A stretch of 64,000 bases of DNA from Caldimonas caldifontis. Lineage in GTDB: Bacteria; Pseudomonadota; Gammaproteobacteria; Burkholderiales; Burkholderiaceae_C. The stretch spans positions 1 through 64,000 of the forward strand of contig NZ_PSNX01000002.1 of the NCBI RefSeq assembly GCF_002930615.1, read 5' to 3'. Shown piece by piece: positions 20,059-29,517 of the stretch; position 1 is the stretch's first letter; the number at the start of each line of letters is the position of its first letter. The notes beneath the pieces were generated by a model that did not search any database, was not told where the DNA came from, and saw only the letters and a program-made list of their open reading frames with translations. The position numbers and the translations under genes are program-made.

Positions 20059-21489
20059 TCAGTAGTCGTCCCCACCGAGCGCGCCGGGCGCCAGGTTCTC
20101 GAACTTGGTCAGCGGCTTCAGGAAGGTCAGCTTGACGGTCCCGACGGGACCGTTGCGCTGCTTGCCGATGATGATCTCCGCCACACCCGGCTCCTTGCAG
20201 GCGTCCTTGGTGTAGTACTCGTCGCGGTAGATGAACATGATGACGTCGGCATCCTGCTCGATCGCGCCCGACTCACGCAGGTCGCTCATCATAGGACGCT
20301 TGTCCGTGCGGGTTTCCACACTCCGGTTCAGCTGAGACAAGGCGATCACCGGGCAACGCAACTCCTTGGCCAGGGCCTTGAGGCCGCGCGAGATCTCGCC
20401 CAGCACCGTGGCGCGGTTCTCCTCGCTGCCACCGCCACTGCCGCTCATCAGCTGCAGATAGTCGATGATGATGAGGCCCAGCTGGCCACATTGTCGGGCC
20501 TGGCGACGCGCACGCGCACGCAGTTCGCCCGGGGTCAGGCCGGGAGTTTCGTCAATGAAGATGCTGGCGTTGCGCAGCTTTTCCACCGCCTCGGACAGTC
20601 GAGACCATTCGTCATCGCGCAGGTTGCCGGTGCGCAGGTGGCTCTGGTCGATACGGCCCAGCGAGCCCACCACCCGCAGAGCGAGCTGGGCCGCGCCCAT
20701 TTCCATTGAAAACACCACGACCGGCAAGCCTTCCGTGACGGCCACGTGCTCGCCGATGTTCAGTGCAAAGGCGGTTTTGCCCATCGAGGGGCGGGCGGCC
20801 AGGACGATCAGGTCGCCCGGCTGCAAGCCCGAGGTCATCCGATCGAGGTCGTAGAAGCCGGTGCGCACACCGGTCACGTCTTCGGCACCGTTCTCAGCCA
20901 GTTCCTGGACGCGGTCGAGCAGTTGCACCACCAGAGAATCCATGGAATGGAAGCCCTGCTTGCCGCGGTTGCCCTCCTCACCGATCTGAAAGATGCGTCC
21001 TTCAGCCTCGTCAAGGATCTGCGATACCGGGCGGCCCTGAGGGTTGAAAGCCGCCGTGGCGATCTCGTCGCTGGCCGAAACCAGTTTACGCAGCACCGCC
21101 CGCTCTCGAACGATCTCGGCATAGCGTCGCAGGTTGGCCGCACTGGGCACGCTCTGGGCCAGCGCGTTCAAGTATGTGAGCCCGCCACATTCTTCGGCCT
21201 TGCCCAGACTTTGCAACTGTTCGAACACGGTGATCACGTCGGCCGGCTTGCTGGCATTGATCAGCTGCCCGATGGCCGCGTAGATCAGCCGGTGCTCGTA
21301 GCGATAGAAGTCACTGTCGGTGAGCAGGTCGCCGGCGCGATCCCAGGCGCCGTTGTCGATCAACAGGCCGCCGAGCACGCTTTGTTCCGCCTCGATGGAA
21401 TGGGGCGGGATGCGCAGGCGCGCGACCTCGTCCTCCTGCGGGCGACGGGGGGTCTCGGGAAAGGCGGAGCCGGAAACGATGGCGGACAT
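20059..21489 (-). CDS. dnaB: Replicative DNA helicase DnaB
   Basis: 476 residues. DnaB is the hexameric 5'-3' helicase of the replication fork and recruits primase. The N-terminal domain begins IPPHSIEAEQSVLGGLL, followed by a linker and the RecA-like domain with Walker A ARPSMGKTA (about 232-240), LIIIDYLQLM as Walker B, and the SRSVE-like LSQLNRSVE and DLRESGAIEQDAD motifs. No intein. It follows rplI but is separated from it by a strong terminator, so it needs its own promoter in 21490-21594; none was clear. The ribosome site is weak. Confidence 0.97.
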   Translation of the reverse strand: MSAIVSGSAFPETPRRPQEDEVARLRIPPHSIEAEQSVLGGLLIDNGAWDRAGDLLTDSDFYRYEHRLIYAAIGQLINASKPADVITVFEQLQSLGKAEECGGLTYLNALAQSVPSAANLRRYAEIVRERAVLRKLVSASDEIATAAFNPQGRPVSQILDEAEGRIFQIGEEGNRGKQGFHSMDSLVVQLLDRVQELAENGAEDVTGVRTGFYDLDRMTSGLQPGDLIVLAARPSMGKTAFALNIGEHVAVTEGLPVVVFSMEMGAAQLALRVVGSLGRIDQSHLRTGNLRDDEWSRLSEAVEKLRNASIFIDETPGLTPGELRARARRQARQCGQLGLIIIDYLQLMSGSGGGSEENRATVLGEISRGLKALAKELRCPVIALSQLNRSVETRTDKRPMMSDLRESGAIEQDADVIMFIYRDEYYTKDACKEPGVAEIIIGKQRNGPVGTVKLTFLKPLTKFENLAPGALGGDDY

Positions 21490-21594
21490 AAGCGTTAGAG
21501 ATTAAGGCCAGCACCCGCCACAGACAAGGGCACAAGTCTGTGGATATCTGGAGGACAGCCTGTGTCTTTCAGGGGGCAAGCTGTGAAAGAAACG

Positions 21595-21625
21595 AAAAAG
21601 GCCGGTGCTCAGGCACCGGCCTTTT
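21595..21625. terminator. Strong bidirectional terminator after rplI
   Basis: GGCCGGTGC (21600-21608) pairs perfectly with GCACCGGCC (21613-21621) around a 4-base loop, flanked by AAAA on one side and TTTT on the other. On the minus strand it ends the rpsF-priB-rpsR-rplI transcript about 22 bases after rplI. Confidence 0.92.
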
Positions 21626-21646
21626 GTCGAGGAGAAATCCTCGGGA

Positions 21647-22099
21647 TCAGGCAGCTTCGCCGACCACGGCAACGGTCACGTCCACCGTGACGTCCGTGTG
21701 CAGCCCCACGCTCACAGCGTGCTCGCCAACGGTCTTGAGCGGGCCGTTGGGCATGCGCACCTGCGACTTGTGGACCTCGAAGCCCATCTTGGTCAGACCT
21801 TCGGCCACATCAGCGTTGGTGACAGAACCGAACAGGCGTCCATCCACACCAGCCTTCTGGCTGATCTGGACCGTCTTGCCATTGATCTTCTCGCCCAGGG
21901 CCTGGGCGGCAGCCAGCTTGGCGGCAGCAGCCTTTTCCAGTTCGGCGCGCTTGGCTTCAAATTCCTTGACCGCCGCTTCGGTGGCACGGCGGGCCGCGCC
22001 GGTGGGGATCAGGAAATTGCGGGCATAGCCGTCCTTCACCTTCACCACATCGCCCAGGTTGCCCAGGTTGGCGACTTTTTCAAGCAGGATGATTTGCAT
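21647..22099 (-). CDS. rplI: 50S ribosomal protein L9
   Basis: 150 residues. The N-terminal domain [30 protein letters not shown]-type signature (about 1-30) binds 23S rRNA, followed by a long Lys/Ala/Glu helix and a C-terminal domain with the [10 protein letters not shown] motif. GAGGAG lies upstream of the ATG. It is the last gene of the rpsF-priB-rpsR-rplI operon. Confidence 0.98.
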   Translation of the reverse strand: MQIILLEKVANLGNLGDVVKVKDGYARNFLIPTGAARRATEAAVKEFEAKRAELEKAAAAKLAAAQALGEKINGKTVQISQKAGVDGRLFGSVTNADVAEGLTKMGFEVHKSQVRMPNGPLKTVGEHAVSVGLHTDVTVDVTVAVVGEAA

Positions 22100-22112
22100 G
22101 GCTCGACTCTCC

Positions 22113-22397
22113 TCAGACCTTGTGCTGGTCGGTGTAGGGCAGCAGGGCCAGGAAACGGGCGCGCTTGATGGCGGTCGTCAGCTGACGCTGATAGATGGCG
22201 CGGGTACCCGTCAGGCGGGCCGGCGTGATCTTCCCGTTTTCGCCAATGAAGTCGCGCAGGGTATCGACATCTTTGTAGTCGATCTCTTCCACACCAGCGA
22301 CAGTGAAGCGGCAGAAGCGCTTGCGCTTGAACAGCAGCGATTGCTGGTTGCGCTTGCCTTTACGATCCTTCGAAAACTTACCACGAGGCGGGGGCAT
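22113..22397 (-). CDS. rpsR: 30S ribosomal protein S18
   Basis: 94 residues. [20 protein letters not shown] and the C-terminal [21 protein letters not shown] are the S18 signatures. S18 binds S6 on the platform of the small subunit. It sits between priB and rplI as in other Gram-negative rpsF operons. Confidence 0.98.
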   Translation of the reverse strand: MPPPRGKFSKDRKGKRNQQSLLFKRKRFCRFTVAGVEEIDYKDVDTLRDFIGENGKITPARLTGTRAIYQRQLTTAIKRARFLALLPYTDQHKV

Positions 22398-22439
22398 GTT
22401 GACCTCTCAAAATTGATCTATCCGAATACGAACAAAGCA

Positions 22440-22721
22440 CTACGGCAGCTCGGTGACGTGCAGCACCACACCGCGGCCATTGCGCTGGGAGGCGAGGAAC
22501 CCGCTGAATCGGTGGACACTGCCCAACTCGATGCGGTTCAACCGCTCTGCCAGGGCCCCGATCACCACCGCCTTCAGGTCCATACGGACCTTGCGGGGCA
22601 TACCGGCCTCCGTGACCAGCGACTCGTGCGAAAGCAGCAGGTCGAGGGCAGGAAGTCCGGCCGGGGTGTAGCGCATGGCACCTCGCTCGGTCAGCTGAGC
22701 ATCCAGAACCACCTGGTTCAT
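22440..22721 (-). CDS. priB: Primosomal replication protein N (PriB)
   Basis: 93 residues of OB-fold, dimeric single-strand DNA-binding protein that stabilises PriA at stalled forks. N-terminal NQVVLDAQLTERGAMRYTPAG and the strand LDLLLSHES fit the family. Position between rpsF and rpsR is diagnostic for priB in beta- and gammaproteobacteria. Confidence 0.93.
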   Translation of the reverse strand: MNQVVLDAQLTERGAMRYTPAGLPALDLLLSHESLVTEAGMPRKVRMDLKAVVIGALAERLNRIELGSVHRFSGFLASQRNGRGVVLHVTELP

Positions 22722-22755
22722 GGAACGCCGCCGGCAGCGGGTGGCAGGCCGTCAC

Positions 22756-23121
22756 TCAGGCAGCAGCAGCTTCCTGGTGCGACTTGCGAGCTTCTTCCTT
22801 CTCGACCGCCTTCATCATGATGGACGGAGCGGTCTCGGCCTTGCTCTTCTGCACCGTGAGGTGACGCAGCACGGCGTCGTTGAAGCGGAAGCCCGTCTCC
22901 AGCTCAGCCAGGGTTTCCTTGCTGCACTCGATGTTCAGGCACAGGTAGTGCGCCTTGGCGAGCTTCTGGATCATGTAGGCCAGCTGACGGCGGCCCCAGT
23001 CTTCGACACGGTGCACCTTGCCACCAGCAGCGGTGACCATGCCCTTGTAGCGCTCGAGCATGGCGTTGACCTGCTCGCTTTGATCCGGATGGATCAACAG
23101 GACGATTTCATAGTGACGCAT
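22756..23121 (-). CDS. rpsF: 30S ribosomal protein S6
   Basis: 121 residues from the ATG at 23121 with GGAG just upstream; the longer open frame to 23232 lacks a ribosome site. [18 protein letters not shown] and [21 protein letters not shown] are S6 signatures. The C-terminal Lys/Ala/Glu tail is the usual extension and a possible glutamylation region. First gene of the rpsF-priB-rpsR-rplI operon. Confidence 0.97.
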   Translation of the reverse strand: MRHYEIVLLIHPDQSEQVNAMLERYKGMVTAAGGKVHRVEDWGRRQLAYMIQKLAKAHYLCLNIECSKETLAELETGFRFNDAVLRHLTVQKSKAETAPSIMMKAVEKEEARKSHQEAAAA

Positions 23122-23139
23122 TGACACTCCTTGTGGATT

Positions 23140-23153
23140 CCCATCGAAATGGG
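23140..23153 (-). promoter_or_regulatory. UUCG tetraloop hairpin in the rpsF leader
   Basis: On the minus strand CCCAT-TTCG-ATGGG forms a 5-base stem with a stable UUCG loop, 10 bases before the ribosome site of rpsF. In many bacteria an S6:S18 complex binds the rpsF leader; whether this hairpin is part of such a site is unknown. An upstream TACAAT (23234-23239) could be the -10 box. Confidence 0.3.
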
Positions 23154-23243
23154 TGGGGTAGCCGTCCCGGGCGTCAAGACAGGCCTGCACTCGCAGTCCT
23201 GCCAACGGGTACGGCAAGGATGGAAAGCCCAAAATTGTAGCCT

Positions 23244-23278
23244 AAAAAGCAAGCAGGGCCCACCGACTGGTGAGCCCT
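23244..23278 (-). terminator. Terminator of the sodium/solute symporter operon
   Basis: On the minus strand an AGGGC/GCCCT hairpin with CACC/GGTG inner stem (23255-23278, one mismatch) is followed by a TTTTT run at 23244-23248. A second hairpin, CCGCC-gttt-GGCGG at 23288-23301, lies between it and the symporter stop. Together they separate the symporter from rpsF. Confidence 0.65.
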
Positions 23279-23323
23279 GGGCGGGAACCGCCGTTTGGCG
23301 GCTCCTGGAACAAGCCTGCGGAA

Positions 23324-25441
23324 TCAGGCCGACTTCAGGTTCGGATAGCGCACATGCTCGACGAGCTCCTGCACTTCTTTCTTCGGAGCCGGGGTGACCA
23401 GGCTCACCAGGATGATGACGGCAAAGCCCACCGGCACGCCGAACAGCCCGGCCGAGATGGGCTGGATGCCCCACCAGAGCTCCACGGGCGAGGTGACGCC
23501 GAAGACGCTCCGCAGCCAGGGCTGGGTGGTCACCATGTAGTAGAAGGTGATGCCCAGACCGGCAATCATGCCCAGAACCGCCCCCATGCTGGATGCGCGT
23601 TTCCAGAAGATCCCCAGCACCAGAGCCGGGAAGAACGCGGCCGCGGCGAAGGAGAAGGCTGCCGACACCAGGAACAGGATGTCCGCCGGCTTCTGGGCCG
23701 CCACCATGGCCGCCAGGATCGCGACGATCAGCAGCAGCATCTTGGAGATCATCACCCGGCGCGAGGTGGGCGCGTTGGGATCGATCATCTTGTAGTACAG
23801 GTCATGCGACAGCGCGTTGGCAATCGTCAGCAGCAGGCCGTCAGCGGTGGACAGCGCTGCGGCCAGACCACCGGCCGCGACCATGCCCGAGATCACATAC
23901 GGCAGCCCCGCGATGGCCGGGGTGGCCAGCACGATGATGTCCCCGCCGATGCGCATCTCACCGAGCTGGAAGATCCCGTCACCGTTCACGTCCTGCACTG
24001 TCAGCAGTGAGGGGTCCACCCTGTTCCAGGCTGCGATCCATTCCGGCAATCGGTCGAAGGGCGTACCCACCAGCACGGTCATCACCTCGTACTTCACCAG
24101 CACGGCCAAAGCCGGAGCAGTGAAATACAGCAGGAAGATGAAGAACAGCGACCAGAACACCGATTCACGCGCCTCTTTCACCGAGGGCGTGGTGTAGTAG
24201 CGCATCAGGATGTGCGGGAGCGCCGCCGTGCCCACCATCAGACAGAACACCAGCGCCAGGAAGTTGCGCCGCGAGGTGTCGAAAGCCTTCTTCGCCGCTT
24301 CATCCCCGTTCGGGTCGCCCGCATAGATCTGGGCGTGGCTGGGCATGCCTGCCAGCGGCACAGCACGTGCCGCATTGGCCGCCTTGGCCGCCGCATAGGC
24401 CTTGCGGGCATCGGCCTCGGTCGCCGGCAGCGCCGCCAGGGCTTTCTCGGCAGCCTGGATCTCGGCCAGCGGGGCGTTCTGGGCTTTCAGGTCAGCCAGT
24501 TTCTGCTCGGCCGCGGCCTTGTCGGCTGCCATGGCCGCAGGCACGTCCTTGAGCTTCGCGTCGGCGGCCGCGGCACGCTGCTTGAAGATCTCGATGACCT
24601 CGAGCTCCTTCGGATCAGCACGCAGCTCCTTCTCCTTGGCCGTCACCTTCTCGAGCTGGGAGCCGTAGATGACCTGCGGGATGGGCACACCGGTCTGCTT
24701 CACCGACAGCCACACGACCGGAATCATGTAGGCGATGATCAGAATGATGTACTGGGCCACCTGGGTCCAGGTCACTGCCCGCATGCCACCCAGGAAGGAG
24801 CACACCAGGATGCCCCCCAGGCCCACGAAGATCCCGATCTCGAAGGCCAGGCCCGACAGGCGCGAGGTGATCAGACCGACACCATAGATCTGCGCCACCA
24901 CATAGGTGAAGGAGCAGAGGATGGCGGCCAGGATGCCGATCAGCCGGGCCAGGTTCCCGCCGTAGCGGGCGCCGAGGAAGTCGGGAATCGTGAACTGGCC
25001 GAACTTGCGCAGGTAGGGCGCCAGGAACAGCGCCACCAGGCAGTAGCCACCCGTCCAGCCCATGATGAAAGCCAGGCCGCCGTAACCCGTGAGGTACAGC
25101 GTACCGGCCATCCCGATGAAGGACGCCGCGGACATCCAGTCGGCGCCAGTGGCCATGCCGTTGTAGATCGCGGGCACGCGCCGGCCGGCCACGTAGTACT
25201 CGGCCGCGTCCGTGGTGCGGCTCATGATGCCGATGCCGGCATACAGCGCCACGGTGGCGAGCAGGAAGATCAGGCCGATCCAGTTGGCCGGCAGGCCCAT
25301 CTGCTCGAGCAGGGCCAGGACAATGATGAAGACGAAGAAGCCCCCGGTGTACCAGCCGTACACCTTGTTGAGCTGCTTCTTGAACGCGGCATTGGCAGCC
25401 GCACCGGTCGCACCGGAGTCAGTTCCGAACATGCCTGCCAT
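23324..25441 (-). CDS. Sodium/solute symporter, VC_2705-type acetate/organic acid permease
   Basis: 705 residues from the ATG at 25441. This solute:sodium symporter family membrane protein has about 13 hydrophobic segments and the motifs YYVAGRRVPAIYNGMATGADWMSAASFIG and GMVAAGGLAAALSTADGLLLTIANALSHDLYYK (read as separate stretches). It carries a roughly 110-residue Ala/Lys/Glu-rich coiled-coil insertion between hydrophobic segments (from EKVTAKEKELRADPKE to ANAARAVPLAG), seen in betaproteobacterial members. A DUF4212 small subunit gene ends 2 bases upstream. Likely substrates are acetate or related acids; the exact one is not readable. Confidence 0.9.
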   Translation of the reverse strand: MAGMFGTDSGATGAAANAAFKKQLNKVYGWYTGGFFVFIIVLALLEQMGLPANWIGLIFLLATVALYAGIGIMSRTTDAAEYYVAGRRVPAIYNGMATGADWMSAASFIGMAGTLYLTGYGGLAFIMGWTGGYCLVALFLAPYLRKFGQFTIPDFLGARYGGNLARLIGILAAILCSFTYVVAQIYGVGLITSRLSGLAFEIGIFVGLGGILVCSFLGGMRAVTWTQVAQYIILIIAYMIPVVWLSVKQTGVPIPQVIYGSQLEKVTAKEKELRADPKELEVIEIFKQRAAAADAKLKDVPAAMAADKAAAEQKLADLKAQNAPLAEIQAAEKALAALPATEADARKAYAAAKAANAARAVPLAGMPSHAQIYAGDPNGDEAAKKAFDTSRRNFLALVFCLMVGTAALPHILMRYYTTPSVKEARESVFWSLFFIFLLYFTAPALAVLVKYEVMTVLVGTPFDRLPEWIAAWNRVDPSLLTVQDVNGDGIFQLGEMRIGGDIIVLATPAIAGLPYVISGMVAAGGLAAALSTADGLLLTIANALSHDLYYKMIDPNAPTSRRVMISKMLLLIVAILAAMVAAQKPADILFLVSAAFSFAAAAFFPALVLGIFWKRASSMGAVLGMIAGLGITFYYMVTTQPWLRSVFGVTSPVELWWGIQPISAGLFGVPVGFAVIILVSLVTPAPKKEVQELVEHVRYPNLKSA

Positions 25442-25443
25442 GA

Positions 25444-25701
25444 TCAGTCCTCCTCCGCAACACCGTGTTCCTGGTCCAGCCGGTTCATGTATTTGGCGTA
25501 GTACCAGATGATGGCCACGTAGACAATCAGGGCCCCTTGTGCCCCGACCCAGAAGCTGAATGGCCAACCGAAGAAATTGAAGTTCAGATCACGGGCAAAG
25601 TACCCGACGACAAACGTGACGAAGAACCAGATGGCCAACAAGATGCTGGTCATCCTCAGGTTCTTGCGCCAGTACTCCTCGTGCTTGCGCGTCAACTGCA
25701 T
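25444..25701 (-). CDS. DUF4212 small subunit of the sodium/solute symporter
   Basis: 85 residues from the ATG at 25701. Two membrane spans with the family motif YWRKNLRMTSILLAIWFFVTF and FWVGAQGALIVYVAIIWYYA. DUF4212 proteins are encoded directly before VC_2705-type symporters and are thought to be their small subunit. The stop is 2 bases from the symporter start. Confidence 0.92.
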   Translation of the reverse strand: MQLTRKHEEYWRKNLRMTSILLAIWFFVTFVVGYFARDLNFNFFGWPFSFWVGAQGALIVYVAIIWYYAKYMNRLDQEHGVAEED

Positions 25702-25845
25702 GGCAGTGGTCTCCTCATTGCTCACCCCCCGGGGGCCCTCCCCCGAAGCGCAGAACGACAGCCCCCCACCCGTCTCCAAGGGCGGGCTTGCAGCACGGGC
25801 TGCCCCCTGAAGCGCACCCGGCCCTCCGGGTTCGCTTCGCCGACG
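25702..25845. repeat. Structured intergenic element, candidate dispersed repeat
   Basis: The 144-base gap between the TPR gene and the DUF4212 gene has no open frame but is full of dyads: GAAGCG-c-ACCCGG-ccct-CCGGGT-t-CGCTTC (25809-25838, a 12-pair stem with one mismatch) starts 8 bases after the TPR stop, and CCCCCGGGGG lies near 25728. GAAGCGC recurs twice and polypyrimidine tracts alternate with polypurine ones. There is no T-run. Similar structured gaps recur in related genomes as I remember them; whether this is a repeat family cannot be tested from one copy. Confidence 0.35.
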
Positions 25846-26436
25846 TCACACGGCCAAGCCGGTTTCGCGCTCGAGCTGAGCGGCGACCTTGGGCTCGAAG
25901 CCCTTGAGGTGGCGGATGATCCGCCGCGCCTCTTCGGGCTCGTGACGATCCACATGCACCCGCGCGAGCTGATACCAGCCGTACGGGCTCATGGGCTGCA
26001 ATTCGGTGTTGCGCTTGAGGGCCTCGATGGCCTCGTCGAAGCGATGGGCTCGGATGAGCACCAGGCCCAGGCCGTACCAGGCCCGGTCGAGCTTGGGGTC
26101 GAGCGCGACGGCACGGCGGAAGGCCACCTCGGCCTGCTCGTGCTCACCGCCCTCCTCCAGCATGTAGCCGTAGTTGAACCAGGAGGCCGCTGAGTGCTCG
26201 GGATGCGCTTCCAGCAGTTGTCGGTAGTCGGCCAGTGCCGCCTCGCGATGGCCGCGCTGCGCCTGCAGGTGTGCCCGGCTGGCCAGCGCGTAGGGATCGT
26301 TGGGGTATCGCGCGAGGAGGTCTGCGAATATCTCCATCGCAGCACCATGGCGCCCGAAGAGGATCATGGCCATCGCCCGCCAGCGTGACCACCGGTAGGC
26401 CCACCGCTTGGTGTGGGCCAGTGCAGGAGCCGTCAT
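25846..26436 (-). CDS. Tetratricopeptide repeat protein
   Basis: 196 residues; the ATG at 26436 overlaps the yggT stop (ATGA), which favours it over the ATG two codons upstream. Four to five TPR units follow a basic N-terminal segment (ALASRAHLQAQRGHREAALADY, NYGYMLEEGGEHEQAEVAFRRA, AWYGLGLVLIRAHRFDEAIEAL read as separate repeats). There is no signal peptide. TPR proteins mediate protein contacts; the partner is unknown. Conserved linkage with yggT suggests a membrane-associated role. Confidence 0.8.
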   Translation of the reverse strand: MTAPALAHTKRWAYRWSRWRAMAMILFGRHGAAMEIFADLLARYPNDPYALASRAHLQAQRGHREAALADYRQLLEAHPEHSAASWFNYGYMLEEGGEHEQAEVAFRRAVALDPKLDRAWYGLGLVLIRAHRFDEAIEALKRNTELQPMSPYGWYQLARVHVDRHEPEEARRIIRHLKGFEPKVAAQLERETGLAV

Positions 26437-26729
26437 CGGCATAGGTGGACTCCGATCTCGATGCAGATGGCGATGCGCGTCAGCGTGGACGCCACATAGG
26501 CGGCCACCAGCAGAAGGAAGGTGGCCAGCGGGATATGCCGATCGATCACCACCCTGGGCGTGATCAGACGGGTCAGACGCACGAAAGGCTTCGTCAGGAT
26601 GCCCAGGAGCTGGTAGAAGAGATTGCTGTCACGGCCCGCCCCCGCCAGCAGCCCCAGCAGCCACTGCCCGATCAATGACAGCAGGGCGATGGCCGACACG
26701 GTCTGAACGATGGTCACGAACAGCAGCAT
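26433..26729 (-). CDS. YggT family membrane protein
   Basis: 98 residues from the ATG at 26729, which places the first hydrophobic segment near the N-terminus; an in-frame ATG at 26759 is an alternative, and neither has a clear ribosome site. Two to three membrane spans flank the conserved TKPFVRLTRLITPRVVIDRHIPLA. YggT proteins are linked to osmotic tolerance and cell-division or envelope functions, but the mechanism is unclear. It is coupled to the TPR gene. Confidence 0.82.
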   Translation of the reverse strand: MLLFVTIVQTVSAIALLSLIGQWLLGLLAGAGRDSNLFYQLLGILTKPFVRLTRLITPRVVIDRHIPLATFLLLVAAYVASTLTRIAICIEIGVHLCR

Positions 26730-26854
26730 GGAGGGGTGGCAGGATGCACTGACCCTCATTCTTGGCGGGTGGCTTACGCATTTCTGACAATGGCGTCAGC
26801 CTGAGCGTAAGCCCGATGAGGGCTTACCCTGGCGCCGTCCGGCGAAACCGCAGC

Positions 26855-26878
26855 AAAAAGCGGCCCCCTCGGGGCCGC
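26855..26878 (-). terminator. Terminator of ppsA
   Basis: GCGGCCCC (26860-26867) pairs with GGGGCCGC (26871-26878) around a 3-base loop; on the minus strand it is followed by a TTTTT run (26855-26859). It lies 48 bases after the ppsA stop. The rest of the gap 26730-26926 shows no gene. Confidence 0.9.
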
Positions 26879-26926
26879 CTGGGCCGGCACCGACGCTTTG
26901 CGGCGGCGCAGCAAGATGGCGCTGTG

Positions 26927-29326
26927 TCAGCTTCGAGCCGCCAGCAGCTTCCAGGTGTCGATCACCGTGTCGGGGTTCAGCGAAATCGAGACGATCCCCT
27001 CCTGTGCCAGCCACTGGGCGAAGTCCGGGTGGTCGCTGGGGCCCTGGCCGCAGATCCCGATGTACTTCCCGTGCGCCCGGCACGCTGCGATGGCGCGCGA
27101 GATGAGCGCCTTCACGGCCGGATCGCGTTCGTCGAAGTCATGCGCCAGCAGTTCCAGTCCCGAATCGCGGTCCAGGCCCAGCGTGAGCTGTGTCAGATCG
27201 TTGGAGCCGATGGACATGCCGTCGAAGTGCTCCAGGAACTGCTCCGCGAGGATGGCGTTGCTGGGAATCTCGCACATCATGATCAGGCGCAGCCCGTCCT
27301 GGCCGCGCTTGAGCCCACGTTCGGCCAGCATCGCATTGACCTTCTCGGCCTGAGCCAGGGTGCGTACGAAGGGCACCATGATCTCGACATTGGTCAGGCC
27401 CATGTCATTGCGCACGCGCTTGAGGGCCTCGCACTCCATGGCAAAGGCTTCTCCGAAGGCTTCGCTCACGTAGCGCGAGGCTCCACGGAAGCCGAGCATC
27501 GGGTTTTCTTCCTCGGGCTCGTAGCGCGAGCCGCCGATGAGCTTGCGGTACTCGTTGGACTTGAAATCGGACAAGCGCACGATCACCGGCTTGGGCCAGA
27601 AGGCCGCGGCGATGGTGGCGATGCCCTCGGCCAGCTTGTCCACGTAAAACGCCCGCGGGCTGGCGTGGCCCCGCGCGACCGACTCCACCGCCTTCTTCAG
27701 GTCAGGATCGACATTCGGATAGTCGAGGATGGCCTTGGGGTGCACGCCGATGTTGTTGTTGATGATGAACTCCAGCCGCGCCAGGCCCACGCCGGCATTG
27801 GGCATCTGGGCGAAGTCGAAGGCAAGCTGGGGGTTGCCCACGTTCATCATGATCTTCACCGGTGAGTACGGCATCTCCCCACGTTCGATCTCGGTGACCT
27901 CGGTTTCCAGCAGGCCGTCGTAGATGTAGCCGGTGTCGCCCTCCGAGCAGGCCACGGTCACCAGCGCGCCGTCCTTGAGCACCTCGGTGGCATCGCCACA
28001 GCCCACCACCGCCGGGATGCCCAGCTCGCGCGCGATGATGGCGGCATGGCAGGTACGGCCGCCACGGTTGGTGACGATGGCGCTGGCGCGCTTCATCACC
28101 GGCTCCCAGTTCGGATCGGTCATGTCGGTGACGAGCACGTCGCCCGCCTGCACCTTGTCCATCTCGGCGATGGAGTGAACGATGCGCACCGGGCCGGTGC
28201 CGATCTTCTGACCGATCGCCCGACCTTCGGCCAGCACCGTGCTGTGGCCCTTGAGCTTGTAACGGTGCTCGACCTTGCCCTCACCCTGACTCTTCACAGT
28301 CTCGGGACGGGCCTGCAGGATGTAGAGCTGGCCATCCTGGCCGTCCTTGCCCCATTCGATGTCCATCGGGCGACCGTAATGCTGCTCGATGACGAGGGCA
28401 TAGCGAGCCAGTTCGGTGACTTCGGCGTCCGAGAGCGAGTAGCGATTGCGAAGCTCGGGCACGGTGTCCACCGTCTTCACGAGCTTGCCGGTGGCCTGCT
28501 TCTCCGCTGGCGTGGAGAACTCCATCTTGATCAGCTTCGAGCCCAGCGTGCGGCGGATGATGGGGAACTTGCCGTTTTTCAGCGCCGGCTTGTGCACATA
28601 GAACTCGTCTGGGTTGACGGCCCCCTGGACCACGGTTTCGCCCAGGCCGTAGCTGGAGGTGATGAAGACCACGTCGGGGAAGCCCGATTCGGTGTCGATG
28701 GTGAACATCACACCGGCGGCACCGATGTCGGAACGCACCATGCGCTGCACACCGGCCGACAAGGCCACATCGCTGTGGGCGAATCCCTTGTGCACACGGT
28801 AGCTGATGGCCCGGTCGTTGTAGAGGGAGGCAAAGACCTCCTTCATTTTGTGCAGCACCTCGTCGATGCCGACCACGTTGAGGAAGGTTTCCTGCTGGCC
28901 GGCGAAGGACGCGTCGGGCAGGTCTTCGGCCGTGGCCGACGAGCGCACGGCGAACGAGGCGCCGGGGTGGCCCGCGGTCAGCTTCTCGAACTCGGCGCGG
29001 ATGGCTGCTTCCAGGGCCGGCGGGAAGGGTGTGTTTTCCACCCACGAGCGGATCTCGGCACCGGCCTGGGCCAGGGCACGCACATCGTCGGTGTCCAGTG
29101 ATGCCAGGCGCGCATTGATGCGATCGGCCAGACCGTCGTGCTTCAGAAACTCGCGGAAGGCATGTGCCGTGGTGGCAAAGCCGCCGGGCACCCGCACACC
29201 GGAGGCCGACAACTGACTGATCATTTCGCCGAGGGAGGCGTTCTTGCCGCCAACCGACTCGACGTCGGTCATCCTCAGCTGTTCAAACGGAACGACCAGG
29301 GCGGTCGCCAGGTGGGTTGCAGACAT
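26927..29326 (-). CDS. ppsA: Phosphoenolpyruvate synthase
   Basis: 799 residues from the ATG at 29326, with GGAG upstream. It converts pyruvate and ATP to PEP, AMP and phosphate. In order: N-terminal ATP-grasp domain ([34 protein letters not shown]), the swivelling phosphohistidine domain with [15 protein letters not shown], and the C-terminal PEP-binding barrel with [17 protein letters not shown] and [13 protein letters not shown]. It is divergent from ppsR, whose product phosphorylates a threonine next to the catalytic histidine. Confidence 0.98.
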   Translation of the reverse strand: MSATHLATALVVPFEQLRMTDVESVGGKNASLGEMISQLSASGVRVPGGFATTAHAFREFLKHDGLADRINARLASLDTDDVRALAQAGAEIRSWVENTPFPPALEAAIRAEFEKLTAGHPGASFAVRSSATAEDLPDASFAGQQETFLNVVGIDEVLHKMKEVFASLYNDRAISYRVHKGFAHSDVALSAGVQRMVRSDIGAAGVMFTIDTESGFPDVVFITSSYGLGETVVQGAVNPDEFYVHKPALKNGKFPIIRRTLGSKLIKMEFSTPAEKQATGKLVKTVDTVPELRNRYSLSDAEVTELARYALVIEQHYGRPMDIEWGKDGQDGQLYILQARPETVKSQGEGKVEHRYKLKGHSTVLAEGRAIGQKIGTGPVRIVHSIAEMDKVQAGDVLVTDMTDPNWEPVMKRASAIVTNRGGRTCHAAIIARELGIPAVVGCGDATEVLKDGALVTVACSEGDTGYIYDGLLETEVTEIERGEMPYSPVKIMMNVGNPQLAFDFAQMPNAGVGLARLEFIINNNIGVHPKAILDYPNVDPDLKKAVESVARGHASPRAFYVDKLAEGIATIAAAFWPKPVIVRLSDFKSNEYRKLIGGSRYEPEEENPMLGFRGASRYVSEAFGEAFAMECEALKRVRNDMGLTNVEIMVPFVRTLAQAEKVNAMLAERGLKRGQDGLRLIMMCEIPSNAILAEQFLEHFDGMSIGSNDLTQLTLGLDRDSGLELLAHDFDERDPAVKALISRAIAACRAHGKYIGICGQGPSDHPDFAQWLAQEGIVSISLNPDTVIDTWKLLAARS

Positions 29327-29517
29327 GGGAAAGCTCCGTGATGTTGAGAAACCGGTGCTCCCCGGCCGGCGCGCCTGGACAGGGCAAAAGCTGCCACACC
29401 CGACCACTTTGTGGATTCTGGTTCGTGCGATGGGTGGACATGAAGGCGCGGGCGAGAGATATTGATGGGATTTTACGGCGCTTTGACCGCCGTCCCTCCC
29501 CCCCGATCCGCACGTCC

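Noticed and set aside
26762-29101. Long plus-strand frames across ppsA
   Set aside because: ppsA accounts for this DNA with all family motifs; the plus frames are shadows.
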